Shown here piece by piece: positions 46,824-56,100 of a stretch of DNA of 64,000 nucleotides; position 1 is the stretch's first letter; the number at the start of each line of letters is the position of its first letter. This DNA is from Actibacterium atlanticum (GTDB taxonomy: Bacteria; Pseudomonadota; Alphaproteobacteria; Rhodobacterales; Rhodobacteraceae). The notes under the pieces were generated by a model. That model was not told the origin of the DNA, did not search any database, and saw nothing but the letters and a program-made list of their open reading frames with translations. The stretch is from the NCBI RefSeq assembly GCF_000671395.1, contig NZ_AQQY01000006.1, positions 62,001 through 126,000 of the forward strand. Direction: 5' to 3'. Position numbers and translations under genes: made by a program.

Positions 46824-47510
46824 TTAGTATTCGTCGGCGTGATCAATGTTGAAATTATAAAGCTTGCGGGCCGAGCCATAGCGTTTGAACTCTTCGGGCT
46901 TGGCATCCGCACCCGTTTTGGCCAGCAGATCGGCCAACAGTTCGATATGCTCGGGGCGCATCTCTTTCTCGATACAGTCTGCCCCCAGCGATTTCACATC
47001 GCCGCGCACGAACAAGCGGGCCTCGTACAGGCTGTCGCCAAGCGCGTCGCCCGCGTCGCCCAACACCACAAGATTGCCCTTTTGCGCCATGAAAGCCGAC
47101 ATATGGCCGATGTTGCCATGCACCACGATGTCGATGCCCTTCATCGAAATGCCGCAGCGGCTTGAGGCGTTCCCCTTGATGTTCAGCAGCCCGCCGTGGC
47201 CCGTTGCACCGGCGTATTGGCTGGCGTCCCCTTCAATGGTCACGACACCCGACATCATGTTTTCCGCCACCCCCGGCCCGGTAGAGCCGGTCACGGTAAT
47301 CGCGGCCTCTTTGTTCATACCCGCGCAGTAGTATCCGGTGGAGCCCTGCACGGTCACTTCCAGCGGGCCGTCCAGACCGCAGGCAATCGCGTGACTTCCA
47401 CGGGTGTTGGTGATGGTATAGGCCTCGTTCGCTTGCGCCTTTGCGGCCGCTTGCAGCGTGGTGTTGACCTCGCGCAGCTCAACCTGCGCCATATCCAGCG
47501 TGATGCTCAT
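46824..47510 (-). CDS. mgsB: N-methylglutamate synthase subunit B (GXGXG domain)
   Basis: The protein is 228 aa from ATG 47510 (MSITLDMAQVELREVN). It is built from the right-handed beta-helix GXGXG domain that ends glutamate synthase: NTRGSHAIACGLDGPLEVTVQG, GPGVAENMMSGVVTIEGDA, GNASSRCGISMKGIDIVVHG and GDAGDALGDSLYEARLFVRG (each within limits). It starts 4 bp after the mgsA stop. Structural subunit of the mgsABC enzyme. Confidence 0.93.
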   Translation of the reverse strand: MSITLDMAQVELREVNTTLQAAAKAQANEAYTITNTRGSHAIACGLDGPLEVTVQGSTGYYCAGMNKEAAITVTGSTGPGVAENMMSGVVTIEGDASQYAGATGHGGLLNIKGNASSRCGISMKGIDIVVHGNIGHMSAFMAQKGNLVVLGDAGDALGDSLYEARLFVRGDVKSLGADCIEKEMRPEHIELLADLLAKTGADAKPEEFKRYGSARKLYNFNIDHADEY

Positions 47511-47514
47511 TGGC

Positions 47515-48405
47515 TTAACGCTCCCAGAAGTAGACAGTTGCGGGTTCAGGCTCCCAGACGCGGGCGCCGTCAATATCGGGAAGGTCTGCAAAAGCGCGGT
47601 ATTCACTGGCAAAGGCGACATAATCGTCGGTTTCGGCCATCACTGCAGGCTTACAGGCGATTGGGTCGCGCACGACGCCAAAGCCGTTCTTAGTGCCTGT
47701 AACGAAAGTGAAAAAACCGTCCAGATCGTCCAGAGTGCCTTCCAGCGCTTCCCCCAGGCTGGCACCATCTGCGATGCGCGAGCTGATATAAGCCGCGCCC
47801 ACTTCGGTATCGTTTTCCGAGCGCGTCATGACGCCCTTTTGTGCCAAAACGCGACGCATTTGGTTGTGGTTCGACAGCGATCCGTTGTGCACCAGGCACT
47901 GGTCATCAGCGGTCGAAAACGGGTGCGCGCCCATGGTGGTGACGGCACTTTCGGTGGCCATGCGGGTGTGTCCGATGCCGTGGCTTCCACCCATGTCGCG
48001 CAGGCCAAAGCGGGCGGCAACGTCCTTAGGTAGGCCAACTTCCTTGTAGATTTCCATCGACGCGCCCGAGCCCATGATGCGCAGGCCCTTTTCTTCCAAC
48101 AGGGAAATTGCCTTTTCTTCTGCCTCAGCCGGGAGGCTCAGCACGGCGTGCGTGTCTAGAATTTTCATGGTCACCGGCGCATCCAGATCGGCGCTTAGGT
48201 CATTGTCCAGATCAGCAAATGCCATCTTCGGGGTATCCGACTGAACGGAAATTTTTACGCGGCCGCTGACCTCATCGCCATAAATCGCGATGCCGGCGCT
48301 GTCAGGGCCGCGATCCGTCATGGTGATTAACATATCGGTCAGCAACCCCCCTAGTTTGGGCCGCAGTTCGTCCTTCTTCAGGAACAGGCCAACAATGCCA
48401 CACAT
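47515..48405 (-). CDS. mgsA: N-methylglutamate synthase subunit A (class II glutamine amidotransferase-like)
   Basis: The 296-aa Ntn-hydrolase begins MCGIVGLFLKKDE, so Cys2 is the nucleophile after Met removal. Other signature blocks are MTDRGPDSAGIAIYGDE, IGHTRMATESAVTTMGAHPF and DQCLVHNGSLSNHNQMRR. It acts as the amidohydrolase subunit, cleaving gamma-glutamylmethylamide and releasing methylamine-nitrogen to the synthase. It is the first catalytic gene of the operon. Confidence 0.93.
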   Translation of the reverse strand: MCGIVGLFLKKDELRPKLGGLLTDMLITMTDRGPDSAGIAIYGDEVSGRVKISVQSDTPKMAFADLDNDLSADLDAPVTMKILDTHAVLSLPAEAEEKAISLLEEKGLRIMGSGASMEIYKEVGLPKDVAARFGLRDMGGSHGIGHTRMATESAVTTMGAHPFSTADDQCLVHNGSLSNHNQMRRVLAQKGVMTRSENDTEVGAAYISSRIADGASLGEALEGTLDDLDGFFTFVTGTKNGFGVVRDPIACKPAVMAETDDYVAFASEYRAFADLPDIDGARVWEPEPATVYFWER

Positions 48406-48451
48406 GGCGCCTCCTATCAGGTTGTCTTCCTCGGCCCAGCCGATAAAGCAT

Positions 48452-48484
48452 GACTAATAGGAAATGTTATTTCTTTTCAAGAAA
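48452..48484 (-). promoter_or_regulatory. Candidate promoter/operator for the methylamine operon
   Basis: Upstream of mgsA an AT-rich stretch holds the inverted repeat TTTCTT-TTC-AAGAAA (48470-48484). Next to it and partly overlapping is GAAAT-GTT-ATTTC (48461-48473). On the minus strand TTGAAA precedes TATTAG by 15 bp, a possible -35/-10. The repeats would suit the XRE-cupin regulator encoded just upstream. Candidate only. Confidence 0.4.
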
Positions 48485-48597
48485 GTTTTTATCCCCGCTG
48501 GAATAATTCCTCGATGTACCGGCATGTTCACAAGATACCAGTCCGAACGCTCAAAAACGCAGCCAAGCGCTTAATTTTTGCTCATTTCAGGCAGGAA

Positions 48598-49233
48598 TCA
48601 GAGCTGCTGAGGATAGGAGATGATCGACAGATAGCGCGCTGGAAGACTCACGATTTCCTCAGGTCCATGCGGGGCGTCGGCATCAAACATCAAGGTGTCG
48701 CCTGCTTCCAGAACATAGATCTGATCGCCGTGCCGGTAGTGCACACACCCTTCCAACATATACAGCGTCTCGATTCCATCATGCTGGAACGTCGGAAACC
48801 GTTCGCTCGCATCGGTCAGCGTGATCAAATAAGGTTCCACAACGACGCCGGAATTGTTCGAGCCAATGTGCCCAAGCAGCTTGTATTGATGTCCTGCGCG
48901 GGTGCCTGCACGATCAATTTCGACCCCGTCTCCTGACTTCACATGCATACAGCCGCGCTCTTCTTCATAGCCGGAAAATAGCTGTACCAGAGGCACTTTC
49001 AATGCGTGCGCCAACATCGAAATTGTATTTAACGACGGGGAAATCACGCCGTTTTCAATTTTGGATAACATACCGACCGACACGCCGGTCTTGGCCGCCA
49101 AATCAGCCCCTGTCATGCGTTGCCTTTTGCGAAGCTCACGAACCTGGCGGCCAATTGCCACTTCAAGGTTCTTTTCACGCCCCTCGCGCAATACGTGGGG
49201 ATCTTGCTGCAGTATCTTATCGCTTTTAACCAA
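48598..49233 (-). CDS. XRE-family regulator with C-terminal cupin
   Basis: This 211-aa protein starts at a TTG at 49233 (AGGGA upstream); a GTG 24 codons later is possible. The helix-turn-helix (about residues 28-80) includes RQRMTGADLAAKTGVSVGMLSKIENGVIS. The C-terminal cupin (about 125-205) includes HDGIETLYMLEGCVHYRHGD and GDTLMFDADAPHGPEE. This layout is shared by regulators of amine and amino acid use such as PuuR. It lies just upstream of mgsA on the same strand, so control of the methylamine operon is the natural inference. Confidence 0.92.
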   Translation of the reverse strand: MVKSDKILQQDPHVLREGREKNLEVAIGRQVRELRKRQRMTGADLAAKTGVSVGMLSKIENGVISPSLNTISMLAHALKVPLVQLFSGYEEERGCMHVKSGDGVEIDRAGTRAGHQYKLLGHIGSNNSGVVVEPYLITLTDASERFPTFQHDGIETLYMLEGCVHYRHGDQIYVLEAGDTLMFDADAPHGPEEIVSLPARYLSIISYPQQL

Positions 49234-49760
49234 CGGTTTTCAGTCCCTTTATCGCTGTTCAGCGTCGTTATGTCGAAGCTCTGACTTGGTCGATAAAGCT
49301 TTCGGAGGCTTTAGAAGCCTTCTCCCCGGCAGCAAATGTGCCAAACCTTCTTGCAAGTCTCATCATCCGATTGCGAACCAGAGCGAAAGAAGTTGCATGT
49401 TCTTTCGCCAAACATGTCGACATATGACTTGGGTCGTTTGCAAAGCTTCAGGCTGTATATTCCTCTAAAGAAAATTCTTTGACCACAACAAAATTGCTTG
49501 GCGCTGCCCCCCTGATCTGGTTGGACCGCATTGCCAGATGCAGATTAGCCATGCCCAACCACCCAAGTACTTCTTTTCGCGTCAATGTTCTTTGCGTTTA
49601 AAAACAGGGAGCTTTCAGGAGCTCTTAACCTGCAGGTAGCTAAACCCCTGCTGAAAAAATTATTCGATATCCCTAAGGAGAGAGGAGCCTTCACGCCACA
49701 TACATTGCGCTAAGCACCTCTCTCGGATTGGGCAAATTTGTTGGTCAGGAGAACGTCGGC
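49234..49760. other. Gene-free 527-bp stretch
   Basis: No convincing gene was found. Short open frames here lack ribosome sites or conserved motifs. GAGAGAGG (49678-49685) can pair with CCTCTCTC (49717-49724) over a 31-base loop near the end of the kinase gene. Otherwise it holds only the promoter region of the XRE-cupin gene at its left end. Confidence 0.5.
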
Positions 49761-52019
49761 TTAGGTCGCCCCGGCCGTTGCGACAGGGGCAGTCCATTTT
49801 TGAATGGCGTCCATGAGCGCGGTCTTGCGAACGGGTTTTGTTAAGAAGTCATCCATCCCGGCTTGCAGGCACCTGTCTTTGTCCTCTTTCAGGACGTTCG
49901 CCGTCAAAGCGACTATTGGGCAGTGGCCCGAGGGATGCTTCATCTCCAGGTCCCGAATAGCATGGGTTGCCTCAAACCCATCCATCTGAGGCATCGAAAT
50001 ATCCATCAACACCATATCGGGTTGTAGCTTTTCAAACTTGTCGAGCGCCTGCTGACCATCGTCTGCAAAAGTAATGGAAAATCCGGCATTCTTCAGCATG
50101 GACTTGACGATCAGTTGGTTGGTCTTGTTGTCTTCCGCAACAAGAATTTTGATGTCGCCGCTTTCCATCTGGTGGTCTTCCGGGTGTTGGGGGCTCGCCT
50201 CTTTTGAAGCGTGTAGCGCCCCCGACATTGCCTGCTGCAGCCGCGCCGCGCGCACCGGTTTTTGCAAAACGCGGGCGTTGATTTCCTGTTTGGTTGCAGC
50301 AGATATGGGTTGGTCAATCGAAGAAAGGACAATCAAAGGAGTCTGCGCGTAGGCATCTATCTTGCGAATGTGGTGTGCCAGCTCTTCGCCGTCCATGCCG
50401 GGCATTTGATAATCCTGAATGATAAAGTCGAACCGGCTGGATGTGTCTTTCAGAATATCCAGCGCTTCCGCGCCCGAGGCCGCAAGACAGGTCTCAACTT
50501 TCCAATTGGCAAGTCGCTCTTCCAGAATGCGCCGGTTGAGCTCCAGATCGTCGACCACCAACACGCGCAGACCTTTCAGGTCGGGCAACTCTATTATGCT
50601 ATTGGCAGGGGCTTTATCACTTTGGGGTAAGGAGAGCTGAATCGTAAAGGTTGAGCCTTGGCCAAGTTGCGACTTAACCGATATTCTCCCCCCCATCAGC
50701 TCCATCAAACGCGCTGAAATCGCAAGGCCTAGTCCGGTCCCCTCAAACCGTCGGTTCCGAGAAGTGTCTGCCTGTTCGAACTCACTGAAAATATGCTCAA
50801 TCTGATTTTCAGGAATGCCGACTCCAGTATCTTGGATATCTATTTTCAAACTTGTTCCACCGGGCCCGTTCTGCCCGCTGACATCAATCAGCACATACCC
50901 TTTCTGGGTAAACTTCACGGCGTTTCCGGCGATATTGGTAATGACCTGACGTATGCGCCCGACATCGCCCTCGAATACTGTAGGCAGTTCAGGGTCATAG
51001 CGCAGTGTAAGCTCTACGTTTTTTTCGCTCGCTTTTGTTGAAAGCAGCGTGATGACATCTTCGAGAGAGGTCTGCAGATCAAAGGGAGCCTTCTCCAGCT
51101 CCATTTTGCCAGACTCAATCTTCGAGAAATTCAGAATGTCATTGATAATCGTCAGCAAGGCCGCGCCAGACTTAGATATTGTCTCAGCATACATACGCTG
51201 GTCTTCATCAAGCTGCGTCTCTTGCATCAATTCCGCCATGCCGATGACGCCGTTCATAGGGGTACGTATTTCATGGCTCATGTTGGCCAGAAAATCTGAT
51301 TTCGCACGGCTGGCCTGCAAGGCTTTTTCTCGCGCCTCTTCTAACGCCTTTTCGCGCTCGTCGCGTTCTTCCAGCGTGTTTTCCAAGACCGAAACCGAGA
51401 AATCCAGCGCTTTGAACTCTCGTGAAACATAGCCGGGCAACGGGCGGTGCGGGTGATGTTCACCGGCGATAACAGCCGACATCCGTCCGTGTATCCGAGA
51501 CAGGGGGCGTAAAGACAACAGGTTGGTCACCGCCAGCACCAAGAATGACAGGACCATAACTGTGACCACAATCGTTACCTGAGTGCGGCGCACATTTGCG
51601 TCAATCGACGCCTGACCCTGCGCGGTGGACCATTCGACCTCCATCTGGCCGAAAGCTTCTCCCTCAACAATGATGTCGCGAAGGAACTGCCGCGAGGGCG
51701 TGTCACTGTCGGACAAAACCCGGGTTTCGCGCGCGATTTCGCGACCGTTCGGGTTGCGGATCGACAACGCAAGGAGTTTGGGGTTTCGCGCCAGAGCCTC
51801 CTGCATGGCGGTCTGTAGAACCGGGGTGTCTTCGACGATAATCGGTTCTACCATCAGGCCACTGATCAAAGACACCGTCAGGTCCGCCTGAGCCAGAAGG
51901 TCTTCGTTCATTCGCCGAATTTCGGCCCGCCGCTCATAGTCGCCAACCACCGCCGTAACCAGAAAGGCGGCCAGGGCCATAGCAAGGGCGATCTGCGCGT
52001 TTATTCCCATATTCTTCAT
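49761..52019 (-). CDS. Hybrid histidine kinase with two receiver domains
   Basis: The protein is 752 aa. A transmembrane helix lies at about 8-24, then a periplasmic domain (25-145), a second helix (about 147-167), a linker and a coiled coil (about 210-240). HisKA has His249 in [10 protein letters not shown]. The ATPase domain contains [10 protein letters not shown] and [18 protein letters not shown]. Two receivers follow, with phospho-Asp in [13 protein letters not shown] and [13 protein letters not shown]. No HPt domain is present, so a separate phosphotransfer protein or regulator must exist elsewhere. It lies 17 bp after the PhnD-like gene; the pair resembles TorT/TorS-type sensing, with the binding protein presenting the ligand. 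Confidence 0.93.
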   Translation of the reverse strand: MKNMGINAQIALAMALAAFLVTAVVGDYERRAEIRRMNEDLLAQADLTVSLISGLMVEPIIVEDTPVLQTAMQEALARNPKLLALSIRNPNGREIARETRVLSDSDTPSRQFLRDIIVEGEAFGQMEVEWSTAQGQASIDANVRRTQVTIVVTVMVLSFLVLAVTNLLSLRPLSRIHGRMSAVIAGEHHPHRPLPGYVSREFKALDFSVSVLENTLEERDEREKALEEAREKALQASRAKSDFLANMSHEIRTPMNGVIGMAELMQETQLDEDQRMYAETISKSGAALLTIINDILNFSKIESGKMELEKAPFDLQTSLEDVITLLSTKASEKNVELTLRYDPELPTVFEGDVGRIRQVITNIAGNAVKFTQKGYVLIDVSGQNGPGGTSLKIDIQDTGVGIPENQIEHIFSEFEQADTSRNRRFEGTGLGLAISARLMELMGGRISVKSQLGQGSTFTIQLSLPQSDKAPANSIIELPDLKGLRVLVVDDLELNRRILEERLANWKVETCLAASGAEALDILKDTSSRFDFIIQDYQMPGMDGEELAHHIRKIDAYAQTPLIVLSSIDQPISAATKQEINARVLQKPVRAARLQQAMSGALHASKEASPQHPEDHQMESGDIKILVAEDNKTNQLIVKSMLKNAGFSITFADDGQQALDKFEKLQPDMVLMDISMPQMDGFEATHAIRDLEMKHPSGHCPIVALTANVLKEDKDRCLQAGMDDFLTKPVRKTALMDAIQKWTAPVATAGAT

Positions 52020-52036
52020 GCGTTGTCTCGCCTTGC

Positions 52037-52933
52037 TCAGAACATTCGGCTGCGTTCCATGGCGTCACGGACAAAATCGTAATCCGTATCCGCCCCCGTC
52101 GTGAAACCATCTTTCGCGATAGACCCCAGGATTTCAGGGTCGGTGGTGTTCATGATCACTTGCTGCATCGCCGACAGGACTTCGGGCGACATGTTTGAAC
52201 TTGCGAGCCAGGGCTTGGTGACATTGTCAAACTTGAACAAAGCCTTGATTGGCACACCGGACTGAACCATTTTTTTGAAGGTACTTTCCTTCAGTGCGCC
52301 CGCCGTGAAATTACCTGCCCCTACGGCAGCGCCGACACGGTCGTGCCGACCCAGAAATTCGAACCGTTCAAGGTCCTGTCCGTACACTCCCGCTTCGATC
52401 AGATGGCTTTGCGCCAGATACCGCCCGATGGTTGATAGTTCATCCCCAAAGGCAAAGCTGCGCTGAGCAAGCTCTTGAAGGGATTCAATGTCACTGTCGG
52501 CATGGACCGCGATCACACCCTTAAAGCGCTTTTCGCCCTTTTTAAGCTCCATTGCCACAATCTGGATGTCGCTGTTGCGGGCGTGCGCAGTGATATATGA
52601 CGCTGGCCCGAAACGGGAAAAATCAATTGCGCCTGTCGCCAGATGATCAATGCTTTCTTCGTACTCTTTCGCGATTTTCATTTTGATCGAAACCGGCTCA
52701 CCCAGAATTTCCGTCATGCCAGCGGCGACATGATCCAGAAAGGGTTTGAACTTGCGCACCGTTTCGGTCGGCTTATCCGCAGCATAGGTCCCAAAGATCA
52801 GGTTGATGTCCGCCAAAGCGGGTTGGGCACACAGCCCCAGAAACACAGCCGCAACGGCAGGTCGCAATCGCCTGACCAGCGTGTATTTCAACGTTGCGGA
52901 TATTGACGTCTTCTGAGTATGCGGATCGTTCAT
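52037..52933 (-). CDS. PhnD-like periplasmic binding protein paired with a sensor kinase
   Basis: The 298-aa protein has an unusually long N-terminal region before the hydrophobic core ([15 protein letters not shown], cut near ADI). The mature part resembles PhnD/SsuA-type binding proteins: [50 protein letters not shown] (in parts). The family binds phosphonate, phosphite or other small anions in transporters. Here there is no permease or ATPase, and a hybrid kinase follows, so it is better read as a sensory ligand-binding partner. Ligand unknown. Confidence 0.87.
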   Translation of the reverse strand: MNDPHTQKTSISATLKYTLVRRLRPAVAAVFLGLCAQPALADINLIFGTYAADKPTETVRKFKPFLDHVAAGMTEILGEPVSIKMKIAKEYEESIDHLATGAIDFSRFGPASYITAHARNSDIQIVAMELKKGEKRFKGVIAVHADSDIESLQELAQRSFAFGDELSTIGRYLAQSHLIEAGVYGQDLERFEFLGRHDRVGAAVGAGNFTAGALKESTFKKMVQSGVPIKALFKFDNVTKPWLASSNMSPEVLSAMQQVIMNTTDPEILGSIAKDGFTTGADTDYDFVRDAMERSRMF

Positions 52934-53172
52934 CGGTTTTCCTCAGCTTGATGCCCCAGCCAGCGACCGGAACACGAATTGATTTGCAAGATTTCCGATT
53001 GGTGTCAGATCGAGGAAAAGAAAAAGTTAATCAGGCAGTGCAATCTATAGGATTGTAACGATTTTGTTTTTCCGGCATCCGACGCATTAACCAACTGTTT
53101 TGTAAACTATTTATTAACTTTAAATAACAACTAATAATTGAATCAATTTATTGATGGGGCGCGGAAATTGAA
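52934..53172. promoter_or_regulatory. AT-rich divergent promoter region
   Basis: This 239-bp gap between the sensor pair and the giant fusion gene is markedly AT-rich on its right half. It contains the inverted repeats CAATC-TATAG-GATTG (53041-53055) and AATTGA-A-TCAATT (53136-53148), the second 25 bp before the fusion start. These are plausible operators for divergent control, unproven. Confidence 0.4.
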
Positions 53173-56100
53173 ATGACACAGTCGAACAAACAGAGAACTT
53201 TAAGATTCAGAAGTACCTTCTTTCTTGCGGCAGCTCTGGGTGCTGCGGCGGGGTTATCTCCAACCAGTGCGGTGGCGATCCCGTCACCAGAGCTGGTGAT
53301 TGGATCGGTTTCCTCACTGTCGCAGGTCTTTGCAGTTGGCTTTGCGGCCGTCACCGGTGCCGGCGCCCTTGTGGCCAAACGGTTGGGAATCCAGCCCGCC
53401 TCTGTGGGAAAAGCATCTGGATTGTGGCGCCGCGCCGTGGCCGTTCTTGCGTTGTTGACGCTGGGATTGGGCGCGCTGAACATCTGGCAATTCAACACTC
53501 AGCGCAGCGCGGAACTTAACCGCCTGCAGGCAACCCTGACACGCCCCGCACAAGGGAGCGGGGCGAAAATATTAGATGCCAATCTCAAGGAAACCAGCTT
53601 CTCCAAGCAGAACAACAGCCCTTTGGCCATGACCACGGCCCAAGCACAAAGCTTGCTGACGTCAGACTCGGGTAAAGACACGTTGTTTTTCGACGTGCGC
53701 GAAACCGGCGAGAATAAGATGGGCACCCTGCCCGGCGCCGAGCATGTGCGGTATCCGGATTTCCTGAATGCCGACATGGCGTTAGAGGGCAAACAGGTGG
53801 TTCTGTTTTGCCACAACGGCAATCGTAGTTCCGAAACCTGCGCCGAACTGGCGGCGCGCGGAATTGATTGCCGCTTCATCGCAGGTGGTATCGAAAAGTG
53901 GATCGTCGAAGGGCGCGCCTTTAGTGATCTGAATGTTAAATCCCTGTCGGATTTGCGCGCCTTGCCGGATTATCCCAACAAGAACGTGCTGCTGAACACC
54001 AAACAGTTTACCAAGCTGATCAACACTGACATTCAGATCGTCGACACCCGGTACCCCGGAGATTTCGAAAGTGGTCACCTCCCCGGTGCGATCAACATCC
54101 CGCTGCGCGCGCTGCCAACGGCAGAGTTGCAGCAACGCATTGCGGCCCTGGCTGACAAACCCACCGTTGCCGCTTGCTATGACCGGCGCAGCTGCTTCAT
54201 GGCTCAGGTTCTTGGGCTGGAAATGTCAGACGCCGGGATTGAGTTCCTGGGGCGCTACACCACGCCATGGGACTATTTCGAAGCCCCGCCGGTAAAACCT
54301 CATGTCGAGGAATGGCTGGCGGCGCAATCCATGGGCCCCTGGCAGAGTGCGATTGATGGGCTGGCGGCAGCTCTGGCTTGGGTCGCTAAACACAGCCACT
54401 TGGTTGTTGGGCTGTTTGCCCTGTCGCTTGCGTCTCGGCTGATGGTCCTGCCGATCGCGCTGAAATCAGAACGCGACCAGCTGACAACGGCCAGACATGC
54501 GGATGAGCTTGCGGCGCTGAAGGAAAGCCTGCGCGATGATCCGACACGACGCGCCCGCGCGGTTCAGCAGTTCTATGCTGACAAAGGTCTGACACCGATG
54601 CGCAACATGATGGCGCTGTTGTTCCTGCCGTTGATGATGCTGGGCCTGTCCGCAACACAGCAGGCATCAACCCAATTGGGGGGCAGCTTCCTATGGATCC
54701 GTGATCTGGGCGTGCCTGATCCGCTTTTTGCCGCACCGCTGATCTTTACGCTGCTGGCCTGCGTCTATCTGCACTGGGCCATGGCCAAAACCAAACGTCA
54801 GGCCATCCTGTGGTGGGCGCTTGGTGGACCGGCGATGTTCGCCCTGGTGTTCCAACTGGCTGCCGCGGGCAACGTGTACCTGTGTTTCAGCCTTGGCCTG
54901 TTGCTGTTGCAACGCGCCTATGTCACCGGGCATTTCTCGGGCCTGAGCGCGCAATTCAAACCCGTTTTGGAGCGCCTGCGTGAACGCGGCGACATCCACG
55001 GCGTTTTCCCCCTGCACCGCACCGATGCTCTCAGCCAGTCAGGCAACAAGTCTTACCGCCTTTCCATCATGAAAAACGCGGGGCTGCCGGTACCCGATGG
55101 CCTGGTGGTCCGAACCGAGGCCGTCGAAGCCTACTCCAACATGTCCACGCCACAAAAAGAGCAGTTCTCGGATCAGGTCTGGCGGATGATCGAACAGCCC
55201 TGCGCCGTGCGCAGCTCGGCCGCCGGAGAGGATGGCGAGGATCAAAGCTTTGCCGGGGTGTTTGACAGTGTTCTGAACGTACAGGGCGATGCCATGCGCC
55301 CGGCGCTGGATGCGGTGGTTGATAGTTTCTCATCGGCGCGCGCCCAAAGCTATGACACCGACACTGAAAATGGCCACGATGGCAATATCCTGATCCAGCA
55401 AATGGTCAGCGCAGAATATGCCGGGGTGTTGTTTACCAAGGATCCGGCGGCGCCCGGGCTGATGATGGTGGAAATGGTGCAAGGCTGCGGCGATGATCTG
55501 GTCTCGGGCCGGGTGACACCGCAAAGCCTGCGCTTTGGCCGCTATACGCTGACTGCCGCGGATGACGAAACACCGCCGGTCGATCTGACCCCGCTGTTGC
55601 AAATGGCACGACAGATCGAAGCCATCTTTGGACGCCCGCAAGATATCGAATGGGCTTATGCCGACGGCGCATTCAAACTGCTACAAAGCCGGGACATCAC
55701 CACGTTGGGGCAAGGAAGCCCCGCAGAGCAGGCGCGGATCAACGAGTGGGAGCGGATACTGGCTGCCTATGCCGATCACCCCAGTGATACAGTTGTGTTG
55801 GAACAGGACGAAATGGCCGAGCTCCTGCCCTGCCCAACACCTTTGTCCTTCTCGCTCATGGCATCGCTTTGGGCTCCGGGGGGCAGTCTGGACATGGCCT
55901 GCCGTCAGCTTCGTCTGGAATACAACCTGCCCGAAGGGCGCCCCGGCCATCTGGTCAACCTGTTTGGCAGTACCTACGTGGACCGCCAGCTGAAAGAGAA
56001 AATGGCGCTGCGCTTGAATAGCGCCAAAGCGCGTCAATTGCACCGCGAGGCCCTGAGCACACTGCACAGGTTCCGCCAGGAAGTGGTTCCCGAGCTGCAC

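Noticed and set aside
49267-49422. A ~50-codon small gene in the gap between the XRE-cupin gene and the kinase
   Set aside because: On careful re-reading the frame meets tandem stop codons after 19 codons and has no ribosome site.
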